Of a stretch of 64,000 nucleotides of DNA, positions 35,811-48,671 are shown one piece after another. A program made the translations under genes and the position numbers. Source of the stretch: Prunella strophiata. Taxonomy: Eukaryota > Chordata > Aves > Passeriformes > Prunellidae. Numbering within the stretch: the stretch's first letter is position 1; every line of letters begins with the position of its first letter. The notes under the pieces are model-generated. The model did no database searches. It worked only from the letters and a program-made list of their open reading frames with translations, and was not told the origin of the DNA. Location of the stretch: the NCBI GenBank assembly GCA_036583965.1, contig JAZBQD010000027.1:20449001-20513000 (forward strand), in the 5' to 3' direction.

Positions 35811-38800
35811 AGGAGGGAAACAACTAGGTGGGGAGAGGAAGAAAAGAGAGAGGAGTACAGGAGAGTACAAGAGGAATAAAGGAATTAGAGTGATCTCTCT
35901 TATCTACCTCATTCCAGACTAACTGCTTCTGAAAGGAAAACTAACTTTTGAGACCCTAACTTTTGCTAAGATCTGAAACACCTATTAAAAGAAAAGGAAA
36001 TACTAAAAGAGAATAAAACTCAGAAGATATAAAAACTTGCCATGCCATGAAGATTTGTTGTTACTTTTAAAAGGTCGACACCTTAAAGAACAAAATTCCC
36101 CACCATTTTCTAAGAAAATTGTCATTTTCCTTTTTCTATTTTTCATCCATACTTCTAATAAATTGACTACATTTAAAGTACAGATAATTTGCAAATTCAG
36201 ATTAAATTCTCAGTTGCCTTCAATTCAAACATCTAGTATTTCTAGCATATTATTCATACATCCTCTTGGCAAGCCTACCTCAGCTATATCAACAGAAGAA
36301 AGTAGATGTGCAGAGGATTCCCCATTTACAGTATTAGACTACAAGAAAAAGTCTCCTGAGCTGGAGAATGATACATACAAGTGCAAAGAAAGACCTCAAT
36401 CATGCCCTTTATCTTGTAATGAAACAGTAGGACAGTGTTTTCACTCAGTGAAGTTACTCTGATTTACATAGTCAAGAATATAATCATATTTTTTTAGCCC
36501 TGTTTCTTATACATTCTGTAAAAGGAAGACCAAGAGTCATGATGAAAGAAACAAAAGTGGACTCCACTTTAAGGGAAAAAAAATTACTATCTTTGCAAGA
36601 GCCCCATACAAATACTTATCCAGCTCAGTGCTGGCAGAGAGAGCTCATTTTTCAGGGCTGCTCATAAGGCCAGCTCAGCTATAATGATTCTCAGAACTAA
36701 AACTCATTAAAGCAGCAGAGATCACAGTCTCTCCTACAAAGATTCTTACAGATCTTGGTCCTGCAACCATTAATCAGGAACAATTCCCTTAAAGGTTTGC
36801 TTGAGTAACAATTCAGAGATAAAGACTAATTACAGTCCTCTTCCACTTGGATGTCAAAAGCATATTATTTGATTGTGTTAATACATGATTTTAGGGTAAG
36901 AGTCAACTCTGATCAGTTTTCAATATGGAAACAAGGGTGTTTAGCCTACATATAAAATCTATGTGTCTCCTTAGTCAAGGAAGATGAGTGCACTCCATCC
37001 TAGAGAAGGTTTTTTGTAGGGGATGAGCTGCCCTGTGGACCTGCCTCCCCCCTCCACTGACTACAGAAAGAGTCTGGGGCAGTGGCTCAATTTTTCTGTG
37101 AGTGAAATGACAGAGTTGCAAAGTCCCTTTTAGCAGTGTTCAGTCTGTAAAAAATTGGCTTCACAGCTGGACCTGACAAGGGTGACTACTATCTTCAGCT
37201 GTATTACAAAAGGCAGCATGACACAATTTCCATGTTTAGGTCATATTGAGAAAGTTAATTTAAAATTTTCAAACATGGCAACTTCTCGCAAAAAGTTCAA
37301 ATAAATTTCAACAACCTCCAGCTATGTCAAGACTGAAAACTACTACAAGGATAATTATTCATGGAGACTTTGTACTTTAGGAGGAGGAAAAGTGAATAGA
37401 ATAGGAATGTCATCTTTGTAAAATCATTGTTTCTAGGTTTAGTTCTTAAATAAAATCTTCCACCTATCAAGGTCTCAGAACAAAGCCGGGAGTATTATTT
37501 CTGACAAAGGGCCAAGTAATAGGTAAAAAGTGTGTGATGATAGAGACAGTAAAAATCTTCAGATCTCTAGTGACAGAGAACCATTTCTCTAAATTTTTGA
37601 GGAATGAGTGAAATGCAGTAGCAAAAACTACTGGTATGGTGCCTGAATACTAATAATAATTGTACCTGGCGCTTCCATGGGCCATAGTGACTTTTATCAG
37701 AGAACTGAAAAACACTTTGAGTGCATTTCTCTTTCTAGAATGGTAGGATCTCACATGGCATTGAGTACTTGAATAAAGCAATAGAATTGTCAAAACTAGA
37801 AAAAAAATAGAAACTTCAAAAGCAATAGAATTTGAGGGTATGCAGCACAACACTACAAGTGCTTAACAGCCTGGAGAATTAAGTCCTTTGGCCTCATTGC
37901 AATCTTACAAGCAAAACAACACAGTGACATAAAGGGATTTTCAATAGCACAAACACAGTGTAAATGCAAAGACAGCCAGCATGAGATTCCAGGGCAGGTG
38001 TTGAAATGGCACAGACCTGACACTGACTCACCTGAGCTGATATTTCTTGTACCACTGCTGCTATCAAAACTAAACAAACTGCATTGTCCTTAACTCCTCA
38101 TCACAAGAGCTCAAGCAATTGGCTATCTGGGACTCCCACATGAAGTTAACCTGAATATAACATAGAAATATCTAAAGCCAGTAAAATATTGCCTTTTTGA
38201 AAACATGGTAGCTTGGAGACTTGTTGGGCTGTAAATGAGAGCATTTTGTCAGTGTGAAACAGCACCTCCACAGTCAGATTCTCCAGGTAACTGCAGAACT
38301 CTAATGTTCTTTTAATTTTATTTATTTATTTTTAAATTCTGAACTCTTAGTTCATATGACCTACTGATAGCAATTTAAATCTGTACATTTCCAGGACCAA
38401 CAAGAATCCAAACAATTTTGTCTATAATTGTCTAACATACCTAGTCTCATACCATTACCACTACCAAAAATAGGACAAGTAACAGTTTATGACTCACAAA
38501 AAAACACAACCATCTCAGCCTCCTAATGTCATTAACATCTAGATAAAATTAAACCTAAAACAAAAGTGAAAGCTATGTGGTAGGAAAAAAAAGTAATAGA
38601 AAAGCCAATCCCTGGGAGAAAGAAATCATGAAAAGCCTTGAGCCACACAAGAAAATTAATTTGAAACAACATGGAGAGAGACATAGAGAGCAGGGGAAAG
38701 AAGATGTCAGTGGGTTCACACCTTATATCTCCTCTTAATCTCAAATTTGGGTGAGCCCTGTACTCCTCCGTGAATCTTATGAGATCTGTGGCTGTATTCC

Positions 38801-39296
38801 TTCCTTCATCTTCACAAAGGACCAAATTGTCCTGTTCTCCAGTGGCTGGTGTCCTCTCCTGCTCTTTGACTGCCACCTGCCTTCCTTTTCTGTATTTAAG
38901 GCATTACATAATAAAACCATATGATGAAGAGGAGTTAAATGCCTGTCTTGGCTCACCCTCGTAAAAGTTATTTCTGTTATGGGGCTTTCTCCCTTTCCTT
39001 TCCTCATCTGGAAAATTCAAAATGACTTGACATTTTCCATTGTGAGCAAATGGTAGTTTTTCAACAAAGAGCTAGCAAGGGGTGAAACAGCTTTCTAGAT
39101 AAAGGCTACTAATCGTGGTGTATCACCTGAGACCAAACAGCACTTGTGAAGTGGAATTTGCAAACAGTTTTTACTGGTTTACCTGTTTCTGAAAACAAGA
39201 CATCTGTATGTATTTGGAGAACAAGAGAACCTTTTCAAAAAGATTCAAAACTGTTACCATGTAGCAAGGAAACAAACAAATTAGGCTTACTTTGGG

Positions 39297-39312
39297 AAAA
39301 AAAAAAAAAAAA
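39297..39312. repeat. A homopolymer (16 bp)
   Basis: An uninterrupted run of A with no recognised element upstream. Confidence 0.85.
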
Positions 39313-42300
39313 TAGGAGTACCAGGGTATTCTTGACATGACCAAGGTGCTATGGATGTGCAATTCCCCCTTACCCTACAAGGAGCTGAGGTGCAGACACC
39401 CCATGGAGCATCCCTTTGGAAGTTATTGAGCTCCTGAGACAGGAAAGAGCAGTTTTACTTCAGCATTCCTACAAACATCAAAGGTAATTCAGTTGAATAA
39501 AATAGCTCTGGCAGGATAAAATTAGTATGCAAAATATACAGACTGAATCAACCAGGTATGCCTATGCATAATTTCACTTACAATTCTCAAATATTAAAAA
39601 GACATCTCTAAAGAAGCCATCCTAAAAAAGCTGTATAAAACCTGATCTTGGTTTTGCAAAGTGTGAGAAAGTCAACTATTGAAAAAAGGCCAGAAATACT
39701 TCACAGCTAGACCTATGAGAAATATTCACATGAAACAACACCATCTTTTCTATCCTGTTCAGAGTCTTGAAACATGCTTATCAGTGGAGAATTGGCAAAA
39801 AAGAAAATTCCTGTCTTTTCATTCTAGTAAAACCTTGCAACTCTTGATCTTTAACAGATTGACCAGAGTTTATAAAACTTTTGCTGAGAATACACCAAAA
39901 CAGAGTATATTTGCATGGATGAGTCAAAATCATAAGGTACCAGTGCAATGTGGGGCTTGACTGCACACTCCTGAGATGTTACTCATCTTGATTTCACACT
40001 TCCAGTTAAAATCTTGGACAACTTCCTCTGGTTATCTTTTGTTTTAATACCATAATTCAATGTGAAATTTAGAGAAATAGTGATAACCAAAACACTAGGG
40101 TCAGTTTTTCAAGTTCTTAGCTGCAATCTGCCTGAGCTCCTATGACGTGGTGTCTGTAACCTGACTGCATTAAAAGCAGGATCTGGGTCCAGCAAAGACA
40201 AAATGCTCTGTAAGTACAGGAGGCCCCCCACAGGAACACAGCAGCTTCATTCATTCACACAAAGCAAAAGAGAATACAGAAAAATTCAAGGTATTTTTAC
40301 AACCATTTTCACTTCTGTGTAAGCATAAGAAAATAAATACGTTGTAAATATAGTCATGCTCTAGCTCTCTGAGAAACAAAGTAATAAATAAAATTAGAAA
40401 CCAAAACTGGAAAGGCCTGTTGCTGTCTGGCTTTTCAGAGAACACCAGTGTTAGCAGCCAGGACTTCCCAATCACATGATAGTACAAGCTGAAGAAACTC
40501 CAAGACTACAGAGGCTGAGTAGCCAAAGTTACTTTCATCTGTTATTTTCTTTAATGAATAACAGTATCAAAGCCAGAAAAATATGACAGCAGCTGACAGT
40601 GTGGGTGGTGATATAGAAAAATATGGAGAAAAGTATTCTAAGTATTTTTTCCCCTAATATCCTATAAACCACATGCATACACCACATGAATTTAAAGGCT
40701 GGTGACCAAAATTAGCCAACATTGTAGTTCCCTACAACCTAACCAGTATATTTATAGACTGGATCCTTGAAGAGATCAAAACCCCTGTCCTTGACTCTGC
40801 TTTATTATTATGCCCTAAATTAAGATTTCTAACCCTGCCAATAACACATGGGGAGGTTCAGCTGCTCACATCCAATGCCCTAATTTTTTTTCTCTAAAAT
40901 ACATTTTTTTCTACATACAAGAGAATGAGGAAATGCTTGTGCAGCCTCCGTTTTCCTTTCTCCTGACTATGTATTGTGACACAAAATTGAAACTTACTCA
41001 TGGGATAAATACCTTCTCTTGTGCCCTAGGAGTTCCCTGCCTCATTCCTTGAGAAACCAGCACCAAGGAATAATGAAGAGCTAATGTTACATTGAGCAAC
41101 TGGGGTATTCCCACAGCCATATTCAGGTGATGTGTGTAAATGCATAAACACACACACACAACAGCAGTTCTGAACCACAGCCATAAAAATTGAGCCTTAG
41201 CAAGAATAATTTCATCTTTAAAGTCATGGATCCATCGTTTTTCAGTATGGATGACTTCTTGGCAATTAATTAAATTATCAAAATTTGGTATGTACTTTGT
41301 GAATCTCTGAATTAGATGCATTTTTTATAATGGTGGGCAATAAATACCAACTGTTTAAAAGACTCCAGTGCTGTGCACACTGACTACAGGGCTATTACAG
41401 CTCTTTCAGGGTTAAGATTTGCAAGAGGCAGGAGCTAACATGCAGGCAGAGCAGGCATTCAAACTGGGAAAACTCTGTCCCAGAGCATTTTGCTACATGC
41501 AAGCAACAATCAGGTTCAGTTATTATCATCAGTGCTTGCAGAGCAAGCTCCCCATTCAGAACACTTATCCCTCAATTCACCTCACAGCTACATTGTCACC
41601 CTCAATCCACCCACACCACATGCACCACCAGCAAATGGACAGCCAGGGGACACTATAAATATGAATAACTCTTTCAGAACACTTATTCAGAAACTATGAA
41701 ATCACATGATTATAAACAACATCATATTCTATGCTAAAAATTGCTTTTTAAAAGTTGTAGTAGCTTAAACACTCAAGGACAAAGCAAGAATCTGATAGAA
41801 CTCTGCAGCTGGATCTGATATCTTGAACACTCCAGTCTATTTTGAAATTTGCTTTTCTTCTTCAAATTAAGTTATCTGTTTATAAACGAGATCTAAACTC
41901 CTCCTGGGGTTAATCTAATAATCACAAAATAAAAACCAAAAAGAGAAAAAGCACCTTCAAAGCTGATATTTGCTCAAAACCTGGAGCAGTTGCCATGGAA
42001 ATCATATTCTTTTGATCCATAAATATCATCAATATAGCATGAGTATTTGAAGCAGGTCCAGCTAGTTTGAAATAAGAAAATAAGAGGGAAATTAAAATGA
42101 CAGAAGGAAAAAAAAAAAAGGATAAGAATCTCAAAAAAAGTTGCCTCCTCTTTTCAAGCTTTCTTCCTAAGTCTGTGTTTTCCAAATATTAATTTTAATC
42201 ATTATTTAAAGATAATTTAAAGTGCTGAGCAGGCAAAAGATTTAAACAAAGAGACTAAATAAAGGGCAAGATTGTTAAATATTGCTTAACATATTAGCAG

Positions 42301-42666
42301 TATGAATAGTGTGTGCAGTTATTAGTTGTACACAGTCAAGAAAATATTATTGAACTTAAACACGTCTGCATTTAAACTTCTGAATACATCATTTAACTTG
42401 AAGGATTACACATCTTTTTAAGTATTCAAGAATCTTTTTCATAAAGTAAATGTGGCTATGTGGAAGCTTCATAAACCCCTTAGAAACCTGGAGATGGTGG
42501 GGAGTACTTCACCACACAACTCTGTCCATTACACTCAACACCAGTAAGAGATTTTTTATCACATGCACAGGTTCTACCTCCAGTCTGGAAACACTTCCCC
42601 CTCAGCTCCACTTTGCACTTTACCTGCCTCAATTATGACCAGGAAGGAGCTTCAGAATTGGCTGCA

Positions 42667-42690
42667 CTTTTTTTGTTAATACAAAAAAAG
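42667..42690. repeat. Perfect 10-bp inverted repeat of T- and A-runs
   Basis: CTTTTTTTGT (42667-42676) pairs with ACAAAAAAAG (42681-42690) around TAAT. Low-complexity arms make chance origin easy. Confidence 0.7.
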
Positions 42691-42737
42691 ATATAACTGA
42701 GGAAAGGCAGCTGAAGTTAATCAAAGTGGTATCATGC

Positions 42738-42797
42738 TGCACTTCCCAAAAGTGTGCAGCACTTCCCAAAAGTGTGCAGCACTTCCCAAAAGTGTGC
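42738..42797. repeat. 20-bp minisatellite, about 3 copies
   Basis: The unit ACTTCCCAAAAGTGTGCAGC occurs exactly at 42741-42760 and 42761-42780, and its first 17 bases recur at 42781-42797. The copies are identical, which points to recent tandem duplication. Part of a further unit (TGC) precedes the array. Confidence 0.9.
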
Positions 42798-43434
42798 CTC
42801 AAGGGTCAGTGATATCTCTGACCATGCCTAGGTGGTAGGGCAGAGCACCATGGCAAGAGGCACCACACTTGGAAACTGACAGAGATGATGGGAAATTCAC
42901 CTCTATTCCAGGCTCAGTTTCTGCAGCTTGCCATGGAAAACCAAGTCCAGGGGATTGTCTACAGGGATAACTCAATTCTTCATGTTTTCCTTCAAGAACT
43001 GAAACAACTGAGCTTAGATTTCCAAACTCTGGATAGTAGTTGGAGATGGGGATGGCTCAAAAGAGGCAAATTTATATGGTCTAGGGAATTTTGGAAAAAT
43101 ACAGACTTACACCTCCTGCTCTCCTCTCATCTCCTTGCACCCCAGCTTCCTGCACAGGAGGAGCTTGAGGATAACTTCAGAGTTTACTGGATGCATTCTT
43201 GGAGAACACACTGCAGAACAGCTACAGCAACTCCTTTTCCAAACAAAGTCTGAAGGAAGGAAGAGTTCTTGTCTCTACTTTGAAATCATACTTATATAAA
43301 AATACTATTCTGTGAGCTGCTTCATCCTGCAATCTCACAAGTTTCCTCAGACACCTCTTGCAAAACAGCTTTGGGAATGAAAGAGTTATTTTTCATTCAC
43401 TAAACTGGCAATAGTGTAAGAGATGTTTTTGCAG

Positions 43435-43480
43435 GTTTTTTGTTTGGTTGGGTTTTTTTTTTTTTGTTTGTTTTGTTTTC
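43435..43480. repeat. T/G-rich low-complexity tract
   Basis: Runs of T (up to 13) interrupted by G and GG, of the same kind as the tract at 23118-23176. Confidence 0.75.
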
Positions 43481-43844
43481 CCTGAAGAAAGCTGCTGTTT
43501 GCCAGGTCTTATTTTGTCTTACAAAATGGTGTTTCATTGGGGTAAAATAAGATCAGTAATTTTTGCCTTACAGCACCTACCAGAGCAGGTAGGGGTTTGT
43601 GAAAGCAAATACTTTTCTCAGTGCTGTACCAGAAAAGGTCTCCAAAAAGCCTTTACCTCCAGTTGTATAAATTCTTTCTTTAAAGATACTGCCTTTAGAG
43701 CCAAAGGGCTGTGGTGATGAGTACAGTCAAAGCAAAGAAAAAACTTACATTGAAATATAAGGTCAAGCTGCTAAACTGTCCAGGCTCAGGGGTAAAACAA
43801 ACAAGCAAACAAACTGAAAATACACACACTTTGCTCAACTACAC

Positions 43845-43865
43845 AAAAAAAAAAAAAAAAAAAAA
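43845..43865. repeat. A homopolymer (21 bp)
   Basis: The longest uninterrupted A-run in the window, preceded by A/C-rich sequence from about 43796. No retroposed gene body was recognised upstream. Confidence 0.85.
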
Positions 43866-45751
43866 GACAAACCAGAAAATTATAAATAGCTACATGAAAT
43901 AAAATGTAAAAACAATTTTTCAAGAAAAAGAGAAACAAAGTCAGCCTTGCAAAACAGATTTGTTAAGAAACTCTCACTTGTTGTCTAAGAATTATTTTAC
44001 AATATCATTTCTTCTTTATCTTATGTCTGAGATCAGCACAACAAGAAAGCTGTTACCCCCAAAAAATGAGATATGTAGAAGAGAAAATCATAAACACCTA
44101 CATTACAAAATACTTCAGTTGTTCCAGTGGAGGTCCAAGTATGTTAGACACTATTTATGATGTATTCCTTTGCTGTAAGGAAGTCCTGGCTAAGACCTGA
44201 ATGCCATCATCTGCACCCTTTGCCTTTTTCATGCCCTTCCTGTTTTACAAAGCAGCTGAGATATTCATGATAAAGGTGAATGATTTGAAGTCACTGCTTT
44301 GGAACAAAGATATCCCAGAGGATTTCTCTGGAAACATGGCTGCATGCTTTCACCAAATTTATATTGGCAATCAGGGAGGAAATAAAGAAGGAAAAAAAGT
44401 CAGGTTCCATATAAAATATTATTTCAGGATTAGTCAAAGAAATATCTGAATGCAAATTTAAGGTCATCAAGGACAGGAGTTATTGCCAATGTCCATCACA
44501 GGATGAGATTAAATAACTCCATAATAGCTAAACAGTGAATAAAGATATATTTAATACAGGCAGATGTTTTCCCTATTACTTAAGGGTGAAAGAGTTTTTC
44601 TAAAATTCTGAAGCAATTTGTCCCCAGATCAATAAAGACAGTGCCTACTTGGGTCACAGTCCTGCAATCCAATATATATATATAGGAGCATATGTATGGG
44701 AACAGATTTTGTGTGCAAGTCTTTACACACAAGGATTCTTTTTTACAATTTTTATCTCTATCCTGTAATTTTACCTTCAAAACCACTAAAACTTATATAC
44801 CAGTGTTCCAGGGAATTAATTATATCTTTTTTGACTGGAAGATCCTACGTGCAAATATGTTGCAAAGAAAATCTGTTTGGTGTATTAGTGAGAGCTCCCT
44901 GTTGGCTTTCCATATTTTGACACTTCTTTTCAAAAAGGAATACAGAAATAAAATATTTTCAAAAGTATGTGCCTCACAGAGTTCCTTGAGGCATGTGTTA
45001 TCTCACTGCTACATACTCCTTGGCATATGCTTTTTTTTAATAAGAAGTTCCTGAACAAACACAATATCTTTTGTTCAGCAAAGGAAAAACAAATTATTCC
45101 CATTCCATTTACACTGTGTGACTGCTACATAGAAAATCAGAATACAACTTGCTTTCTTTCTATAGAGAGGTAGGCCCAAAAAGCAGATCTTTAGGCAGGC
45201 TGATTTGTTGTGCTAAGGAACGCCATAGGTAGGTGTAAATTAGTCAGAAAATGGTTGCAGATGGTAAAGAGCTGCAGCATATACAAGTTTATGTACTATA
45301 ACCAAAAATTATGCATAAGGAAACATAGCTAAAGAACAGAAGTATAAATTGAAGGTGATCCATAAAACGTGTTTGCAGTTTTCTCTACACCTACAGCTTT
45401 CCCAGCATCCATAATGCACAGCTGGAGGAGGCTTGGAACAAGGCAACACCATTCAGCTGCTCTCCACAAACTCCCTCCTCCAAAACCTGACAGTCCTGGT
45501 ATGTCTTTGCTCATTTTCCATTCAAAAATGTGCTAAGACTTTGCTCAGCACTCCCCATACAACAGACACCCAGTATCTTTACTTCCAAAATGTGTATGGA
45601 AGATAGTCTATTTTTTAAAGAGAGACAGGTACAGACACCTGATCTAAATTGCTCCTGAGATGCTATCACTAGTCCTGCTTTGGTCTCGCTTCACTTTGCT
45701 GTTTCCCACTCAGTGCTCTATTTCAAGTCCTACCCAACAAACAGTCCAGGC

Positions 45752-45798
45752 AAAGCTGCTGGAGACAGTAAAAAAAAAAAGCTGCTGGCACAGTAAAA
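45752..45798. repeat. Imperfect tandem duplication around an A-run
   Basis: AAAGCTGCTGGAGACAGTAAAA at 45752-45773 is echoed by AAAGCTGCTGGCACAGTAAAA at 45778-45798, with an 11-A run between the two cores. It looks like a short slippage or duplication event. Confidence 0.7.
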
Positions 45799-46222
45799 CA
45801 GCTCATAGTCAAAAGGTGTGAGACACTTCAATGGCCACCACCATTTTCACCACCTAAAGTTTGTTGCCACCAAGGTGGACAGCAGTAGGAATTCACCCCC
45901 AAGAGGCCACAGAGACACAAGATTCCCTGGCTCACTCCACAGGAGCACAACAGAGGAACCCAGGCCAGCCCCCTGCCCAAAGCCTGGCACAGTTATTGCA
46001 CTCTTCCCTATGACTGAATTCTCTGCCTTGGTAGCTGGAAAACCCCAGCCCTGCTGGCTCCTGCACAGTTCTGAAGTTTTCTTTTTATTCATTTATTTAT
46101 GAGGATGGGGAGAATTTGAAAGTATTCCAGACCAAATTTTTCTTTAATTTCCATTCCCTGCAAGCCTAATGATTTCAGTGTGGAATTTCCTGCGACTATA
46201 ATGAAATTAGTCCTTCCCTTTG

Positions 46223-46286
46223 AAAAAAACCAAAAACAAACCCAAAACAAACAAAACAAAAAACCCCAGAAAACAAAAAACCTGAG
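46223..46286. repeat. A/C-rich low-complexity tract
   Basis: AAAC, AAACCC and AACAAAAC units dominate. The minus-strand open frame over it (46196-46390) is a Phe/Val/Cys-rich composition artefact. Confidence 0.75.
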
Positions 46287-46733
46287 ACTTCAACTAGGAC
46301 TATAAAAAGAAAATGAACTATAGAAAAGTTTAACACATCCCCAGCATAGCAATGTATGCACCCTGTGAACTGGCACCCATCTTTCTCCAAAATTGTTTTC
46401 AGATATGTGGTCCTAGAAAAATACAGATTGTTTTAATAAAATTTGTCCCAAGAAAAGATTTTGAATTATGAATGGTGACAACATCCTGAGTTATTTTTAA
46501 AAGTCTGATACAAGTTTTCAAACAAGAAATCTTTTCCTGTCAGAAGTTACTTAACTGAACAGTATCAGTTTGAAACATCATTTTTAAACAGATCTTTTAG
46601 TTCTCTCATTAAGTTCTCTGGAGTATTGCTTAAGAATATGGAAGAAAGAAAAAATTCTAAGTAGAAACCATTAATTTAAAAATCAAAATCAGCTCTCAGA
46701 GTGAATCAATGATGCCATCATAAAAATGCTTAT

Positions 46734-46968
46734 TGGAAGGGACCCCAAAAGGTTATCTAGTCTAACTTCCCACTCTGAACTAGAGCATAATCACCACTAA
46801 ATCAGATCAGTCTCTTTGCAATTTTCTTGAGAACCTCTTGAGAAACTCCTGAATGTCTGGGTAATCTCCCACTGGGCTGCATTACTCTTCTAGCAAGTTT
46901 TATTTTTACCTCCCTAGAGTTCTACCTAAACCTCTCAAAACAGTTTACAGCCATTATTCATTCCTGGT
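46734..46968 (-). mobile_element. CR1 LINE 3'-region remnant, minus strand
   Basis: Read left to right this is the complement of a CR1 3' end. TTGGAAGGGACCCCAAAAGG followed by TTATCTAGTCTAACTTCC is the complement of the CR1 'GACTAGATGATC...TCCCTTCCAA' terminus. CTCCCACTGGGCTGCATTAC and CTACCTAAACCTC follow in family order further right. The octamer tail is gone. Many mismatches suggest an old insertion. The right end is placed where similarity fades and opposite-strand CR1 similarity begins. Confidence 0.7.
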
Positions 46969-47262
46969 GAGGCTGGATCTGCAGCACAGGGCACAGATTT
47001 GGGTGGCCTAACACAAAAAGAATGCTCAGGAGCTTGGGAAGGTGCATTGAAGGACCACCACTGTGGACAGGACTCCAGCACATGATCTGCCAGGAGAGCT
47101 TGAGGCACTTGAACTCACTTAGTCTGTTTGGGAAGAGGAGCAATTCCTAAATGACTCCAAGCTTGGAGAGTAGCATTAAAGATGGAGCTCAGACTTCCAG
47201 GCAGAGTTAAGGCCCAGAGGTCTCTTGCAACCAATATTTCTTTGATGCTACAACTCCTGGGG
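46969..47262 (+). mobile_element. Degraded CR1 LINE fragment, plus strand
   Basis: The phrases GAAGGACCACCACTGTGGAC, ACTCCAGCACATGATCTGCC and AGGAGAGCTTGAGGCACTTG, followed by GTCTGTTTGGGAAGAGGAG, keep the order of the CR1 ORF2 C-terminal region ('GGAGCA...GAGGAGAGGCTGAGGGAG...CTGGAGAAGAGGAG'). A later GGCCCAGAGGTCTCTTGCAACC resembles the CR1 terminal phrase. Divergence is high and internal deletions are likely. It lies back to back with the minus-strand fragment to its left. Confidence 0.5.
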
Positions 47263-47729
47263 AAAAAATTGGCCTCTACATGAACTCCTGGGGCACTCTG
47301 CTCGTGGCTGTCCACCAGCCCTTGCAGCCTGACAGCAGAGTCAGTCTTCAGCCCACCATTATCCAGTCCAGGTTCCCAGGGTTCTCACAGTCTTCAGCAT
47401 TTTATTCTGAAGTTAGAAAATAATTCCAATTACTTACAAGCCCCAACAGATGAATTAGCACAATGCTCCTGCCATCCCAAAGGTGTCAATGCAATCACAA
47501 AAAACAATATAAACAGGCATGAATTAAAAGCTGTGAGCTTTCACAGACCACATTTAGAAAAACTTTCCTCGTGCATGATCAACCTTGCTTTATTAGGACT
47601 TTTTATAGAATATGTGTTATGCAAATACTAGGGAAAAAACATAGAAAATATTAAAAATAGGTCACTTGTATGATTTCCAAGTTTTATCATGGGAAAAATA
47701 TAAAAATATCAGTCACACTAAGTGCTGTC

Positions 47730-47749
47730 TTTTTTTTTTTTTTTTTTTT
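47730..47749. repeat. T homopolymer (20 bp)
   Basis: An uninterrupted run of T, equivalent to an A-run on the minus strand. No retroposed body was recognised to its right. Confidence 0.85.
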
Positions 47750-48633
47750 AATGTGCCTGTAATAGTTCTAAGGTCTGTTTACTTCTTTTGAGAGCTCCAG
47801 GAGGGCTTTTGTTAAAATAAGAGATTTAAACTTGTTCAGTAAATCTGTTATGATTGTCTGAGCGTTGTTAAACAATTCATCATATTGGCAATAAACATTT
47901 GCAGCACACACTAAAATGGTTCCATGGGACTTTATAATGGGATATGCTGAGAATACATATGAAGAGCACCACCAAAAGAAATCCCATTAGCTTAACAAAT
48001 GGCAAAACCAACTGCAATCACTTTTTTCTCTGTTGACATATTTTTTTCCCTAAAAACTAAGCAAATTCACAAACATTTCCTTTAAAGAAACAAAAATAAA
48101 AATCTAACAACAAGCAAGTTCAGATATTTGGATGCAGATCTCTGCACATCTCATCTGTTACTCCTCAGTATGAATGCAGGCTTCAAATTTGGGATGATAT
48201 TTTGTGCTTTACATGGTGAAAAACAGTGAGACACAGATGGAGCTTCTCTGCCTGAACTCTCTATTCCCCTTTGATTTCTGGTCAGCATTTTCAGCATAAA
48301 GGGGAATAGATGAACTTTGTGGGCTCTGAGGATCTGCAGACTGTGCACCTTTGCATGTGAGCAAGGGAGGCAGAGGGGAATGAGGGGGGAACTACAACAA
48401 CCATAAAACTAACTTCATCATGGGAATTATTTCTCTCTGGCACTATATACTGACATCATCCTTCACCTCAGCATTCTAAGGGCAATGTGAAAGGGCTGCT
48501 CCTATATTCAGTGTATCTTTCGTACTTAAAATTCTTGTTGCTATTTTTTTGGGTATGGGGGTTTGTTATTGTCTGTTTATTGGCCAGGAGTTTTTTGTTT
48601 TGTTTGCACAGATGCAATCAATACACTCCTGTT

Positions 48634-48671
48634 CTCATTTCCTTCCTCCTCCCCTTCCTGCCCTCCCCAGG
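48634..48671 (+). promoter_or_regulatory. Splice-acceptor-like pyrimidine tract
   Basis: A dense C/T tract (TTCCTTCCTCCTCCCCTTCC, then TGCCCTCCCCAG) ends in AG at 48669-48670 and is followed by GG. This is one of the best acceptor look-alikes seen, but the frames that follow close within a few dozen codons and no matching donor or exon was identified. It could serve a non-coding transcript or none. Confidence 0.25.

Larger units (their letters stand above)
35811..46733. other. AT-rich non-coding DNA, no gene seen
   Basis: About 11 kb with A-runs (39297-39312, 43845-43865), an A/T hairpin at 42667-42690, a minisatellite at 42738-42797, a T/G-rich tract at 43435-43480, an A/C-rich tract at 46223-46286 and an imperfect duplication at 45752-45798. 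Open frames of 141 codons (36037-36462) and 122 codons (42885-43253) show no recognisable domain and no flanking exon signals that I trust. Confidence 0.5.

Noticed and set aside
36037..36462. 141-codon plus-strand open frame
   Set aside because: No domain, repeat or exon-border evidence was seen; the composition is Ser/Leu/Lys-rich as expected for AT-rich non-coding DNA.
36930..37130. Possible degraded CR1 or LTR segment beginning GGTGTTTAGCCTACA
   Set aside because: Only a few short phrases resemble a repeat, and the order does not follow a known element.
41146..41162. (AC)n microsatellite
   Set aside because: Only about seven units, too short to be notable in a vertebrate genome.
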